From Acidobacteriota bacterium (lineage in GTDB: Bacteria > Acidobacteriota > Vicinamibacteria > Vicinamibacterales > UBA8438): DNA of 54,898 bases. Shown in pieces: positions 19,850-28,787 of this stretch (the stretch's first letter is position 1; each line of letters opens with the position of its first letter). The translations under genes and the position numbers were made by a program. The notes under the pieces are model-generated. The model saw only the letters and a list, made by a program, of their open reading frames with translations. It was not told where the DNA came from and ran no database searches. The DNA lies in NCBI GenBank assembly GCA_011523845.1, contig WTFV01000087.1:1-54898 (forward strand). The letters are read 5' to 3'.

Positions 19850-19907
19850 CCTCGCACAAGCTGGCGCAGACCGAAGTCGATCGCCGTTTTCGGGAAGCTC
19901 CCGCGGG

Positions 19908-19931
19908 CATTGACAAAATTTTTTGTCAATG
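19908..19931. promoter_or_regulatory. Perfect palindromic operator overlapping a TTGACA box
   Basis: The arms CATTGACAAAA and TTTTGTCAATG are perfect 11-bp complements around TT. The site contains TTGACA on both strands, is strikingly AT-rich for this region, and lies 5 bp before the ArsR-type gene. It is the natural site for autoregulation. Confidence 0.8.
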
Positions 19932-19936
19932 GTTCA

Positions 19937-20554
19937 ATGGCCGTCATGCTCGACGTCGAGGTTATCGACGAGCCGGCGGCCGCGATGATGACCCTGGACC
20001 CGAAGCGGGCCCGATTGCTGGCGGAGATGGCCGAGCCGATCTCGGCCGCGACGCTGGCCGCCCGGGTTGGCCTGGCCCGACAGAAGGTCAACTACCACCT
20101 GCGCGCGCTGGAAAAGCACGGATTGGTGGAGGAGGCGGAGCAGCGCAGGTGGGGAGGATTGACCGAGCGCCTGCTGGTAGCCAGGGCGGCATCGTACGTC
20201 GTCTCGCCGGCGGCGCTGGGCCCGATCGCGAGCGACCCGGGCCGAACGCGCGATCGTCTGTCCGCCGGCTATCTGATCGCGCTGGGCGCACGCATCGTCC
20301 AGGAAGTGAGCCAGCTCCTGCGGCGGTCGCGAGAGACCGGGAAGCGGCTGGCGACTCTGGCTATCGATACCGAGATCCGTTTCCGATCCCCGGCCGAGCG
20401 CGCCGCGTGCAGCCGGGAGCTCGCCGCGACGGTGGCCCGGCTCGTCGCGCGCTACCACGACGAAACGGCGCCGGGGGGCCGCCGGCATCGCCTGGTGATC
20501 GTCGCGCATGCCAGTCCCGCCACGCCGAAACCGACCACCGAGGAGACAGCATGA
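19937..20554 (+). CDS. ArsR-type winged-helix transcriptional regulator
   Basis: The 205-residue protein has an ArsR/HTH_20-type helix-turn-helix: MTLDPKRARLLAEMAEPISA, then ATLAARVGLARQKVNYHLR as recognition unit and ALEKHGLVEEAE as wing. The C-terminal half is a helical effector or dimerisation domain. The ATG at 19937 (or 19946) is preferred because the earlier TTG at 19910 lies inside the palindromic operator. No clear Shine-Dalgarno site is seen, so a leaderless or weak start is possible. The gene overlaps the next one by ATGA and, with two SRPBCC genes, forms a three-gene operon. Such regulator/SRPBCC operons are common; the ligand is unknown. Confidence 0.87.
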   Translation: MAVMLDVEVIDEPAAAMMTLDPKRARLLAEMAEPISAATLAARVGLARQKVNYHLRALEKHGLVEEAEQRRWGGLTERLLVARAASYVVSPAALGPIASDPGRTRDRLSAGYLIALGARIVQEVSQLLRRSRETGKRLATLAIDTEIRFRSPAERAACSRELAATVARLVARYHDETAPGGRRHRLVIVAHASPATPKPTTEETA

Positions 20555-21375
20555 CCGTGAAACGCAGCGCGTCCGGCCGCCGGTCCATCGAGCTCGAAGT
20601 GGAGGTCCCCGGCACGCCCGAGGACGTCTGGCAGGCGATCGCCACCGGACCCGGCATCTCCGGCTGGTTCTTTTCGGCAGAGGTGGAAGAACGCCTCGGA
20701 GGACGCATCGTCTGGCACATGGAGCCGGGCGTGGACGCCGCGGGCGCCGTCACCGCCTGGGAGCCGCCACGCCGGCTGGGCATCGAAGAAGCCTCCGGTT
20801 GGCGACCGGGCGCCCCGGCACTCGCCACCGAGTGGACGATCGAACCCCGCGCCGGGGGCACGTGCGTGGTGCGCCTCGTCCACAGCCTCTTCGCCGACAC
20901 CGGCGACTGGGACGGCGAACTCGAGGGCATCGAGGCTAACTGGCCCGGCTTCTTCGGCATCCTGCAGCTCTATCTCAAGCACTTCCGCGGGCAGCGCGCC
21001 GCGATCATCCGCGTGACGGGGTCCGCCTCGGGGACCGAGCGCGACGCGTGGACGGCGTTGCTCGACGCGCTCGGTATCGCCGACGCGGCGGCGGGCCGGC
21101 CCTGGCGCATGCCTGTCGACGCCGCGCCGACGCTGTCCGGCACCGTCGAGCGCATCGTGGCGGGAACGTTGCCGCATGCGCTGCTCCGGATCGACGATCC
21201 CCTGCCCGGCATCGCCACGCCGATCGTATACACGATGGACGACCAGGTGATGACGTCGCTCGGCATCTACCTGTACGGCGACGCGGCGCCCGCCGTCGCC
21301 GCCCGCGAGGAGCCGGCGTGGCAGGCATGGATGAAGCGCCGGTTCCCGGCGACGGAGACGAAGGAGACCACATGA
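20551..21375 (+). CDS. SRPBCC (AHSA1-like) domain protein, first of a tandem pair
   Basis: The 274-residue protein has an AHSA1/START-like ligand-binding fold at its N-terminus: PGTPEDVWQAIATGPGISGW, a strand with GGRIVWHMEPG and TEWTIEPRAGGTCVVRLVHS. This covers about 160 residues; a second half of unclear fold (about 165-265) is shared with its neighbour. It overlaps the regulator and the next gene by ATGA on both sides. SRPBCC proteins bind lipids or other hydrophobic molecules. The substrate is unknown. Confidence 0.85.
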   Translation: MTVKRSASGRRSIELEVEVPGTPEDVWQAIATGPGISGWFFSAEVEERLGGRIVWHMEPGVDAAGAVTAWEPPRRLGIEEASGWRPGAPALATEWTIEPRAGGTCVVRLVHSLFADTGDWDGELEGIEANWPGFFGILQLYLKHFRGQRAAIIRVTGSASGTERDAWTALLDALGIADAAAGRPWRMPVDAAPTLSGTVERIVAGTLPHALLRIDDPLPGIATPIVYTMDDQVMTSLGIYLYGDAAPAVAAREEPAWQAWMKRRFPATETKETT

Positions 21376-22169
21376 CCGTCAAGCGCGATGAATCCGGCCG
21401 GCGTTCAGTCCAGGTCGAGACCCTGGTCCCGGGCACACCGGAGGAAGTTTGGGCGGCCATCGCCACGGGACCCGGCATCTCCGCCTGGTTCTGCCCGAGC
21501 GAGATCGAGGAGCGTGTCGGCGGCTCCTTCTGCTGTCACATAGGGCCCGGCATGGATGCCGACGGCACCGTGACCGCCTGGGACCCGCCGCGCCGGTTCG
21601 CCGCCGAGGCGCCCGGTCCGGCCCCCGACGCGCCTCCCATGGCCACCGAGTGGATCGTGGAGCCGCGCGCCGGCGGCGTCTGCCTCGTGCGTGTCGTGCA
21701 CAGTCTGTTCGCGAGCACCGACGCCTGGGACGATCAGCTCGAGGGCACCGAATCGGGCTGGCCGTACTTCTTCGGCGTTCTGCGGCTGTATCTGACCCAC
21801 TTCCGCGGGCGGCCTGCGGCGATCATCCGGGCGATGGGAACCACACCGGGTGCCGTCTCCGATGCGTGGGACAAACTGACCGGGGCGCTCGGCATTCCCG
21901 GTTCAGCCATGTCGGAGCGCTGGAACTGCCGGCCCGCAGGCATCCGGCCACTCGCCGGCGTCGTCGAGCGCGTCACCGAGGGTAGGCAGCCCTACGCGCT
22001 GCTGCGGCTCGACGAGCCTCTGCCCGGCATCGCCGCGCCCAGCACCTTCGCGGCGGGCGATCAGGTGATGATCTCGCTGGGAATCTACCTGTACGGCGAC
22101 GCCGCGGCCGAAGCAGCCGCCCGTGAAGAGCCCCTGTGGCAGGCGTGGTTGAACGAGCTCTTCGAGTGA
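21372..22169 (+). CDS. SRPBCC (AHSA1-like) domain protein, second of a tandem pair
   Basis: This 265-residue protein aligns along its whole length with the preceding one (both begin MTVKR..SGRRS and share ATGPGIS.WF and LGIYLYGDAA), so the pair arose by tandem duplication. Upstream GGAGA precedes the ATG by 4 bases. Its SRPBCC domain is N-terminal and the extra C-terminal half is conserved between the two. A protein with two divergent paralogues in one operon may act as a heterodimer, but this is inference. Confidence 0.85.
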   Translation: MTVKRDESGRRSVQVETLVPGTPEEVWAAIATGPGISAWFCPSEIEERVGGSFCCHIGPGMDADGTVTAWDPPRRFAAEAPGPAPDAPPMATEWIVEPRAGGVCLVRVVHSLFASTDAWDDQLEGTESGWPYFFGVLRLYLTHFRGRPAAIIRAMGTTPGAVSDAWDKLTGALGIPGSAMSERWNCRPAGIRPLAGVVERVTEGRQPYALLRLDEPLPGIAAPSTFAAGDQVMISLGIYLYGDAAAEAAAREEPLWQAWLNELFE

Positions 22170-22428
22170 CGTCGCCGCGCCCGGAATTCGTCGTCGCCGA
22201 GGGTGTCTTCAGAGGACCATCGACGATCGGAACGGATCCACGACAGTCAGGCCTTCGACGCTGGCCGTGTTGCAGATCCTCGCTGCAGAGGGTCCTGCAA
22301 CCGGCCTTGAGTCCGGCCGCTCCAGGAACTCCTGCGTGTCGTCCCGCGTCGCGTCGAGCTTCACCGGCTCGGGCCGACCGCACGTGCGCGCGCAGGGTAG
22401 CGGCACGGGCAACATGGCAAGCCGCGGA

Positions 22429-23235
22429 CTAGTTCCCGCGGCTGGTCTCTCGCAATCGCCGAATCTGCCGCACCGCCGCGTCGATCTGCAGCTCCATGAT
22501 CTGGCGGCCGTACTCGGCGGTCGCGCGTGTCGGGTTCCCGGACACGCCGCTGCCGTCGCCGCGGCTGCCGGGCGCCATCTGGTCGACGCGGAGCAGCGAC
22601 GGCTCGAGGAACAGCAGGGTCGACGTGTCGTGCATGCCGGCATGGGACCCGACGTCCTCCTCCCGCTCACCCTGCGCGATGAGCCACTCGTCGCCAGGCC
22701 CCGGGTAGTAGTCGGTCAGATGGTGCACGCGCGCCGGCGAGTCCGCCCACTCCTCGTTGAGCCGCTCGGCCACCGCCGCCTGCGACGCCTGGTTGCCGCC
22801 GCTGTCTCCCATCAGCGCGACGTCGACGAACCCGTGCTGCCGGAGGCTGCGCGCCGCGTGCTCCAGGACCTGCTCGAACACCGCGGGCGGCGTCGTGATC
22901 GTGCCGGGAAAGCGCATGTGGCCGCTCGGCGGATCGACGTTCCCCTCGGGCACGTACGCCATGACCGGCGCGACCAGCGCGTCGCCCAGCCGCCGGGCCG
23001 TCTCGCCCGCCTTGTGCCGGACCAGGTAGTTGTGCTTGCCCAGCACCATGTGCGGCCCGTTCTGCTCAGTCCCGCCGGTAGGGATGATCACGGTCGTGAC
23101 GCCCGCCGCGAGCTTGTCGCGCACCTCGGTCCAGGTGAGCTCCTCGAGGAACACCGTGTCGGGCGTCTGGGCCAGCGGGGCGCCGGTCAGGCATTGAATG
23201 GTCAGGGCGAGAACCAGAACGGGTGCGAATCGCAT
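22429..23235 (-). CDS. Secreted creatininase-family amidohydrolase
   Basis: The 268-residue protein carries the creatininase fold signatures IIPTGGTEQNGPHMVLGKHN (metal-binding Glu and His) near residue 50 and VALMGDSGGNQ near 140. The family hydrolyses cyclic amides such as creatinine or formylated amines. A signal peptide (MRFAPVLVLALTIQCLTG) shows export; most creatininases are cytoplasmic, but exported ones are frequent in Acidobacteriota. The ATG at 23235 is the start with a signal directly behind it; an in-frame ATG at 23307 is weaker. It is divergent from the sigma-54 activator. Confidence 0.88.
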   Translation of the reverse strand: MRFAPVLVLALTIQCLTGAPLAQTPDTVFLEELTWTEVRDKLAAGVTTVIIPTGGTEQNGPHMVLGKHNYLVRHKAGETARRLGDALVAPVMAYVPEGNVDPPSGHMRFPGTITTPPAVFEQVLEHAARSLRQHGFVDVALMGDSGGNQASQAAVAERLNEEWADSPARVHHLTDYYPGPGDEWLIAQGEREEDVGSHAGMHDTSTLLFLEPSLLRVDQMAPGSRGDGSGVSGNPTRATAEYGRQIMELQIDAAVRQIRRLRETSRGN

Positions 23236-23655
23236 GCTCCGACTGCAGGTCCTCCGCGGAGCAGCGGATGTCGGGCAGAGACTCGGGACGGAAGCAAATC
23301 GCATGGGGCTTCTCCGTGATGTGAGAGTGACGCTCGACCAGAAGTCTACGCCGCGGGAACCAGGCGCACACCGACGAGGCGACACCAGTCTACTGCTCGA
23401 CCGCTCGCCCGGCTTCCCTGCCGGCCCGTCCTTCAGGCACCTCCGCGTCCCGCCTCTCGCCCGGCAGTATCGACGTACCCGATGACGTGCTCGCGGCCCG
23501 TCCTGCGGGCGCCTGTCGCGTCCGGCCCTCTCGCCCGACGCTCTCGCGTTCCCGTGATGCCGGCCACGTCCTGTTCGCTCACTCGTCGTCACGCGCCGAC
23601 CGGCGCGCCCGGCGCCCGCTGCACAACTTTTTATCTCTCCCGCATCAGAAACCTT
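23236..23655. other. Divergent intergenic region
   Basis: No gene is supported in these 420 bp. The last 40 bp include an AT-rich CAACTTTTTATCT stretch before the activator start that may be promoter DNA. Frames crossing this region give Arg/Pro-rich translations. Confidence 0.5.
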
Positions 23656-25191
23656 ATGATCGGCAGCATGTCCGCCGTGCTCCTCGCCTGGATCGGCCAG
23701 ACGGACCTCGACTGCGCGAAAGGCAGTCGTCCCGGACGCGGTCCCATCGGCAGCGTCGTCGCCGATCGCCCTCTCGACGCGCTCGTGCTCCTGTCGAACT
23801 ACCCGCCTGCGCAGCACCATGCGTTCATCGACTGGCTGGCGAGGATGGACGCGCCTCCCGTCCATCTGCGGACCGAGCGCCTCGACGATCCCACCGACTA
23901 CGGCGCCATCCACGCCGCCGCCGTTCGGGCCCTGGAGTACGCGCGCGAGACGTTCGGCGCGGACGCGGATCTCTCCATTCACGTCAGTCCCGGCACGCCG
24001 GCCATGCAGGCGGTATGGGTCCTGCTGGCCAAGACACGCTTCGCGGCCGAGCTGATCCAGTCGCACGCGAAGACCGGCGTCCGGACCGTCTCGGTGCCGT
24101 TCGACATCGCGGCCGAGTACGTGCCGGCGCTGCTGTGCGAGACCGACGACAAGCTGACCCGGCTGACCGCCGGGCTGCCGCCCGAGTCGCCCGAATTCGA
24201 CCGGATCATCGGCCGCAGCCCGGCGATGGACCGTGCCCGTACCCGCGCCCGGCGCATCGCTCCGCACGACGTCACCGTGCTCATCGAGGGCGAGTCGGGC
24301 ACCGGCAAGGAGCTCTTCGCACGGGCCATTCATGCCGAGAGCCGCCGGCGACGCGGTCCGTTCGAGGAGGTCAACTGCGGCGCGCTGCCGGAGGGGCTCG
24401 TCGAATCGCTGCTCTTCGGCCATGCCCGCGGCGCGTTCTCCGGCGCCGTGCGTCCCCACGCCGGCCACTTCGAAGCCGCCTGTGGCGGAACCCTTTTCCT
24501 GGACGAGATCGGAGAGCTTCCGCTGTCAGCACAGGTCAAGATGCTTCGCGCGCTGCAGGAGAAGACCGTCCGGCGGCTCGGAGCAGACCGGCCCGTCCTC
24601 GTCGACGTTCGGGTCATCGCCGCCACGAACCGCGACCTGCGGGCCGAAGTAGCGGCGGGTCGCTTCCGCGAAGACCTCTACTACCGCCTCGCCACCGGCG
24701 TCATCCGGCTCCCGCCGCTCCGCGAGCGGCAGGGCGACCTGACGCCGCTCATCGACCACTTCCTCGCCGCCGCGAACCGCAAGTTCGCCGATCAGCCCGG
24801 CGTCGAGCAGAAGACCCTTTCTCCGCCGGCAAGGAACCTTCTGTTGCGACATCCGTGGCCCGGCAACGTCCGCGAGCTGCAGGCGACGGTCGACCGGCTC
24901 GTGCTCTGGACGCCCGCCGCGACCGTCGCCGCGGACGACGTCCACGAAGAGTTGCTCCGGACCATCCGTGAGGAGCCCTCCGATCTGCTCGGCCGGCCGC
25001 TCGGCAACGGGCTGGAGCTGCCGGCCCTGGTTGCCGACCTCGCCCGCCACTACTTGGCACGCGCGCTCGACGAGGCGAACGGGAACAAGACGCGGGCAGC
25101 CGAGCTGATCGGCCTGCCGAGCTACCAGACGCTCACCAACTGGATGAAGCGGTACGATGTGACGCTTCCGGGCAGGGCGCGCCGCCGATGA
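23656..25191 (+). CDS. Sigma-54-dependent activator with RtcR-like CARF sensor domain
   Basis: The 511-residue protein has three parts. Residues 1-170 look like a CARF (CRISPR-associated Rossmann fold) sensor, as in Rtc[13 protein letters not shown] at the start (compare the FGFVGTVLDY start of E. coli RtcR), LVLLSNYP, and the ligand-loop motif [20 protein letters not shown]. Residues about 190-420 are the AAA+ domain: Walker A GESGTGKE near 211, GAFSGA near 258 in place of the sigma-54 contact GAFTGA, and Walker B LFLDEIGE near 281. The end (about 468-505) is a Fis-type helix-turn-helix ([19 protein letters not shown]). It lies directly before a perfect sigma-54 promoter, so it most likely switches on the following four genes after a ligand signal. 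RtcB/RtcA genes are absent. ATG 23668 is an alternative start. Confidence 0.9.
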   Translation: MIGSMSAVLLAWIGQTDLDCAKGSRPGRGPIGSVVADRPLDALVLLSNYPPAQHHAFIDWLARMDAPPVHLRTERLDDPTDYGAIHAAAVRALEYARETFGADADLSIHVSPGTPAMQAVWVLLAKTRFAAELIQSHAKTGVRTVSVPFDIAAEYVPALLCETDDKLTRLTAGLPPESPEFDRIIGRSPAMDRARTRARRIAPHDVTVLIEGESGTGKELFARAIHAESRRRRGPFEEVNCGALPEGLVESLLFGHARGAFSGAVRPHAGHFEAACGGTLFLDEIGELPLSAQVKMLRALQEKTVRRLGADRPVLVDVRVIAATNRDLRAEVAAGRFREDLYYRLATGVIRLPPLRERQGDLTPLIDHFLAAANRKFADQPGVEQKTLSPPARNLLLRHPWPGNVRELQATVDRLVLWTPAATVAADDVHEELLRTIREEPSDLLGRPLGNGLELPALVADLARHYLARALDEANGNKTRAAELIGLPSYQTLTNWMKRYDVTLPGRARRR

Positions 25192-25208
25192 TGGCACGCT
25201 CGTTGCTT
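25192..25208 (+). promoter_or_regulatory. Sigma-54 (-24/-12) promoter
   Basis: TGGCACG, four bases, then TTGCTT is an exact match to the sigma-54 consensus (GG at 25193-25194, GC at 25205-25206, correct spacing). It starts one base after the activator stop codon. Transcription would begin near 25217-25219, only a few bases before the ATG at 25222, so the mRNA would have almost no leader. Confidence 0.9.
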
Positions 25209-25221
25209 ATTGGATGTGACC

Positions 25222-27645
25222 ATGCCGGATGCACCTGAACGCCGTGCCGACGCGGCTCCGCTGATCACGGCTATCGAGATCGAGAACTTCAAGGGCATCG
25301 GACGCCCAATGCGGGTCGAGCTCCGGCCGATCACCCTGCTGTTCGGAAACAACAGCGCCGGCAAGAGCACCGTGCTCCATGCGCTCTGCTACGCGCACGA
25401 GATCCTGAGTCATCGCAATGTCGACGTTCACGAGACCGAAATCGGCGGCGACCGGATCGACCTGGGCGGCTTCCGCAACCTCGTCCACGCGCACGATCCC
25501 GCTCGGCCCGTGCGGCTCCGTTTCGATTTGAACCTCGAAGACTGGCGCATTCCTCAGGCGCTGGACGAAAAGATGGAAACGTTCGAGGGAAATGCCGATT
25601 CGTCCGTGTTCCACGGGTCTGAGAGACCCGGGTCCGGATGGATTGAGCTCCAGGCCAAGCTCACAGACGACGAGCAACCAGTGCTCTCCAGCTACGAGCT
25701 CGGCGTCCACGACGCGCGTGTCGGTCGTCTCCTCCCACGACAGCCGACCGGCGTGTCCCTGGAGTTCGACCCGACGCACCCTATGCTCGAACGGAGTCTG
25801 CGCCCTCGACCCGTCGCGCGCTCGGTCAACCCCGAGCGAGCAGCCAAGTCAGCGCCGACCGACACGCGCGCCGATCCCCTCAGGGAAGCAACCGGGGCCG
25901 ACGGTGGCGGCTGGAAGCATTCCTGCATGGAGGTCTTGGGTCTGTTCTCGCCGTTGCCCCATTGGAACGAGATCCTTCTTCTGGACGACCATGGGCAGAG
26001 TGACGCTGGCGGATACGACCTGGCCGGATTCACGGTGATGGCCTCGGCTCTGTTCGTAGGCATCGGACAGACCCTCCGCGACGAGTTGGCGCGCGTTCGC
26101 TACATCGGTCCGGTCCGCGACCTCCATCCGCAGACGACAATCGCATCGTCGGCACGCCGTAGAGCGTTCGAGACGTTCGCAGCCGACTTGATCCACGGCG
26201 GCGGCGCGGTCGGAACCCGGCCGTCCTACCCCGCATCGTGGGCGGACGGGTCCCGCGCCTGGACCTACCTCCACGAGACACCTTACCGAGACCTCCTCGA
26301 GGAGGTGAACACGTGGCTCGAGCGGCGGGACCGACTGGACACCGGCTACGCCCTCCGCGTGCGGTCCAGGGTAACGCTCTACGAAGACGAAGCCGGGCTC
26401 GTCTCGGAGATGCGCGAGTACCATCTGCTTCGGCAGACCTTCGGGAACGAAGAAGGCTCGATCGACCTCGCCGCGTGGTGTCGCGCAGAGGCGAAAGCCA
26501 TCGTCGACAGGACAGATCCCGACTGTACGAAAGCCGCGCTCGGGCACTGCGATCGGCTCCGCGAGATTTTCGCAGGTGCCGCCGAAGGAACATCGATAAT
26601 CGAGTCGGTGGACGAGCTGGCCCGCGAAGTGCTCCAAGACACTATCGAGAAGTTCGAAGCTCCCGAGAGCATCGACATCAAACCCGGGATACGCAGGGAA
26701 ACCGAGAGAAACCTACGTCTGACTGAAGACCTCCGGCGCCTGTTGACCCTATCCACGCAAGAGATCGAATCGCAGATTACCGGCGCGGGCGAGGACATGG
26801 ACGGCTCGTCGGAGGAACTCACGGACGCGTACTGCCGACGCCTGAGCGACCTGCTGCGCAGGTGGGAAGGAGACGCACTGAAGTGGATCTACACGGCAGG
26901 TATCATCGACGGACTCCGCGCGAGGTCTGACCGTGACGACTTGCCTGACGAAGTCGAAGCATGGACGCGCAAGATGGAAGACAGTCGCGACCGAAGCGCA
27001 GCCTCTATCGAGGTCGAGCAGTTCCTCACCGAATTCCGCAGGGCGCTCCAGGCGAGCGTGGCGTCCGCAAGGCGGAACTATCGGCGTCTGACCGCACTCG
27101 TCGCCAGGATGGAAGGCGGCAAGTTCTCGTCGCAGGAGATCGAAGAGATCGCCGCCGCGCTTGCGGCCCGCCAGCCACAGCGCGAGGTCGATCTCGTCAC
27201 GACCAGAAACAGGTTGCATGTCCGGGTTCCCGACGTGGGCGTCGGCATCTCCCAACTCCTGCCGGTCGTCGTAGCCGCGCTCGACCCCGGCCGGCCCGGG
27301 ATCACCGCCATCGAACAGCCGGAACTCCACCTCCATCCCCGGGTCCAGGTCGAACTCGGCGACCTCTTCGCATCGCAAGCGGCCAAGGGCGGGATCTTCC
27401 TGATCGAAACCCATAGCGAGCACCTGCTTCTGCGATTCATGAAGCGCATGCGGCAAACGTACGACGGCGCCCTGGGCAACGGAAACCCCACGGTGCGGCC
27501 GGAAGACATTGCCGTGTACTTCGTGGAGATCGATCCCGACGGCACGGAAACCCTGATTCGCGAGATGCCGCTCAACGAGCGTGGAGAGTTGGTCAAGGCA
27601 TGGCCGGGCGGCTTCTTCGAAGAAGATCTGCACGAGATATTCTGA
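25222..27645 (+). CDS. AAA-family (SMC/OLD-like) ATPase with DUF3696-like C-terminus, defence module 1
   Basis: The 807-residue protein starts ITAIEIENFKGIG, typical of RecF/OLD/SMC-like AAA ATPases, with Walker A GNNSAGKST at about 42-50. Near the end are VGVGISQLLPVVVAALD (signature region), Walker B AIEQPELHLHP near 696 and the switch ETHSEHLLLR. The C-terminus, WPGGFFEED, matches the DUF3696 end of defence ATPases. Between about residues 390 and 660 a helical, coiled-coil-like insertion is absent from the paralogue at 28788-30506. It has no TOPRIM domain. The stop overlaps the next start (TGATG), so the ATPase and its partner are coupled. Start ATG 25222 is preferred; GTG 25216 is possible. 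Confidence 0.88.
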   Translation: MPDAPERRADAAPLITAIEIENFKGIGRPMRVELRPITLLFGNNSAGKSTVLHALCYAHEILSHRNVDVHETEIGGDRIDLGGFRNLVHAHDPARPVRLRFDLNLEDWRIPQALDEKMETFEGNADSSVFHGSERPGSGWIELQAKLTDDEQPVLSSYELGVHDARVGRLLPRQPTGVSLEFDPTHPMLERSLRPRPVARSVNPERAAKSAPTDTRADPLREATGADGGGWKHSCMEVLGLFSPLPHWNEILLLDDHGQSDAGGYDLAGFTVMASALFVGIGQTLRDELARVRYIGPVRDLHPQTTIASSARRRAFETFAADLIHGGGAVGTRPSYPASWADGSRAWTYLHETPYRDLLEEVNTWLERRDRLDTGYALRVRSRVTLYEDEAGLVSEMREYHLLRQTFGNEEGSIDLAAWCRAEAKAIVDRTDPDCTKAALGHCDRLREIFAGAAEGTSIIESVDELAREVLQDTIEKFEAPESIDIKPGIRRETERNLRLTEDLRRLLTLSTQEIESQITGAGEDMDGSSEELTDAYCRRLSDLLRRWEGDALKWIYTAGIIDGLRARSDRDDLPDEVEAWTRKMEDSRDRSAASIEVEQFLTEFRRALQASVASARRNYRRLTALVARMEGGKFSSQEIEEIAAALAARQPQREVDLVTTRNRLHVRVPDVGVGISQLLPVVVAALDPGRPGITAIEQPELHLHPRVQVELGDLFASQAAKGGIFLIETHSEHLLLRFMKRMRQTYDGALGNGNPTVRPEDIAVYFVEIDPDGTETLIREMPLNERGELVKAWPGGFFEEDLHEIF

Positions 27646-28715
27646 TGCCGCTCCTCGCAGAGTACGCCATTACCCCGGACGTGCTCGACGTCACTTCGTA
27701 CTCCAACGCCAACGAGTGCGAGGCTCGTCTCGACTACATCAAGGAGACGATACTGAATGCCGGTCTGGTACGAGATCTTCATGATGGGCTGTGGAGTGCA
27801 CTCTTCGGCCCCGTCCGACGTCAGATGCACGACCACGCGACCGCGGGACAACCTGCGCCGGCGCCGGATGAGGGCGGGCGCACGTGGCATCGTCGGGGAA
27901 CGGAACTCGTCAGGAAACTGACCCGACAGAATCGCCTCGTCCGGTACCCACCCGTGCGACCCGATCCGCCAACTGACGACGCGGAGTGGTGCGCCGAGGC
28001 TCTCGCTACGCATGCCGTGCAGCCGTACACCGGCGGAGTGATCGTGACGGAGCCGGTGAAGGGGCACTATGCGACCGAGCAGATCGTCGCCCGCATCGAT
28101 CGATTGTCGAGCGCAGACTGGTGGAGGGGCAGGCAACACTGTTCGGCCAGACTCGATCGCACACTTGCCGACTACGAGACCCACCTCGATCCGGTGCTGC
28201 GCTGCTCGAACTCGCTCATGTTCATCGATCCGCATCTGGATCCGACAGAGCCGCGATACGCGGGTTTTGCAAGACTGCTCCAGCGCGCCGGCAACCGGAT
28301 ACCGGCACCGTTGGTCGAGATTCACCGCCGAGTTCCTACGAAGCGCCAGTTCGAACCGGAACCCGAGCCTCTCGAACGCCGGTCTCGGGACGCACACATA
28401 GCGCCGAAAGAACCCCGTTCGAATCTCTCATTGGCTGATGAGTTCGAACGCCGGTTTCGGGACGCACTCATGGCGCCCTTACGCTCCGCTGGCCTTCACG
28501 CGAAAGTCTTCCTGTGGGCCACTGGGACGCGATTTCACGATCGCTACCTGATTAGCGATCTGGTCGGGATTCTGCTGCCGGACGGCTTCGACACCGGCAA
28601 GGGGCGCACCACGTGGACTCGCCTCGGCAGCGATGACCGTGACGACATACAGCGTGAATTCGATCAGGGCAGCCGACGACACAGGCTGGTGCGGCCGCCT
28701 TTCGAACTCCCATGA
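27645..28715 (+). CDS. PLD-like effector partner, defence module 1
   Basis: The 356-residue protein is of unrecognised family. Two conserved segments are shared with the partner of module 2: FIDPHLDPTEPRY near 193, and KVFLWATGTRFHDRYLIS around 288-299. The second resembles the HxK/HxR active-site line of phospholipase D-like nucleases, with Arg in place of Lys. A single such motif suggests action as a dimer, or a degenerate enzyme. Residues about 243-279 contain a 24-residue tandem duplication (LERRSRDA then FERRFRDA). It starts by TGATG overlap with the ATPase. By analogy with ATPase-plus-nuclease defence pairs it would be the effector; this is inference. Confidence 0.75.
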   Translation: MPLLAEYAITPDVLDVTSYSNANECEARLDYIKETILNAGLVRDLHDGLWSALFGPVRRQMHDHATAGQPAPAPDEGGRTWHRRGTELVRKLTRQNRLVRYPPVRPDPPTDDAEWCAEALATHAVQPYTGGVIVTEPVKGHYATEQIVARIDRLSSADWWRGRQHCSARLDRTLADYETHLDPVLRCSNSLMFIDPHLDPTEPRYAGFARLLQRAGNRIPAPLVEIHRRVPTKRQFEPEPEPLERRSRDAHIAPKEPRSNLSLADEFERRFRDALMAPLRSAGLHAKVFLWATGTRFHDRYLISDLVGILLPDGFDTGKGRTTWTRLGSDDRDDIQREFDQGSRRHRLVRPPFELP

Positions 28716-28787
28716 GTCAGATGGTGACCACAAGGCTGGAACGGAGTCTTGGTCTTTCGAGGTACTTCGTGAATTCTGGAAGTGAAC

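Noticed and set aside
19910..19936. TTG start for the ArsR-type regulator
   Set aside because: The TTG lies in one arm of the perfect palindrome, and the extra residues do not resemble the family; ATG 19937 or 19946 fits better.
22170..22428. Possible small gene between the SRPBCC pair and the creatininase
   Set aside because: A minus-strand frame contains a fair-looking stretch (VKLDATRDDTQEFLE), but it has no start or ribosome site and is Arg/Pro-rich elsewhere. I do not call it.
28716..28787. A second sigma-54 promoter before the module 2 ATPase
   Set aside because: No GG-N10-GC pair with the flanking consensus is present; TTGGTC further on has no good -10 partner. One transcript for all four genes is simpler.
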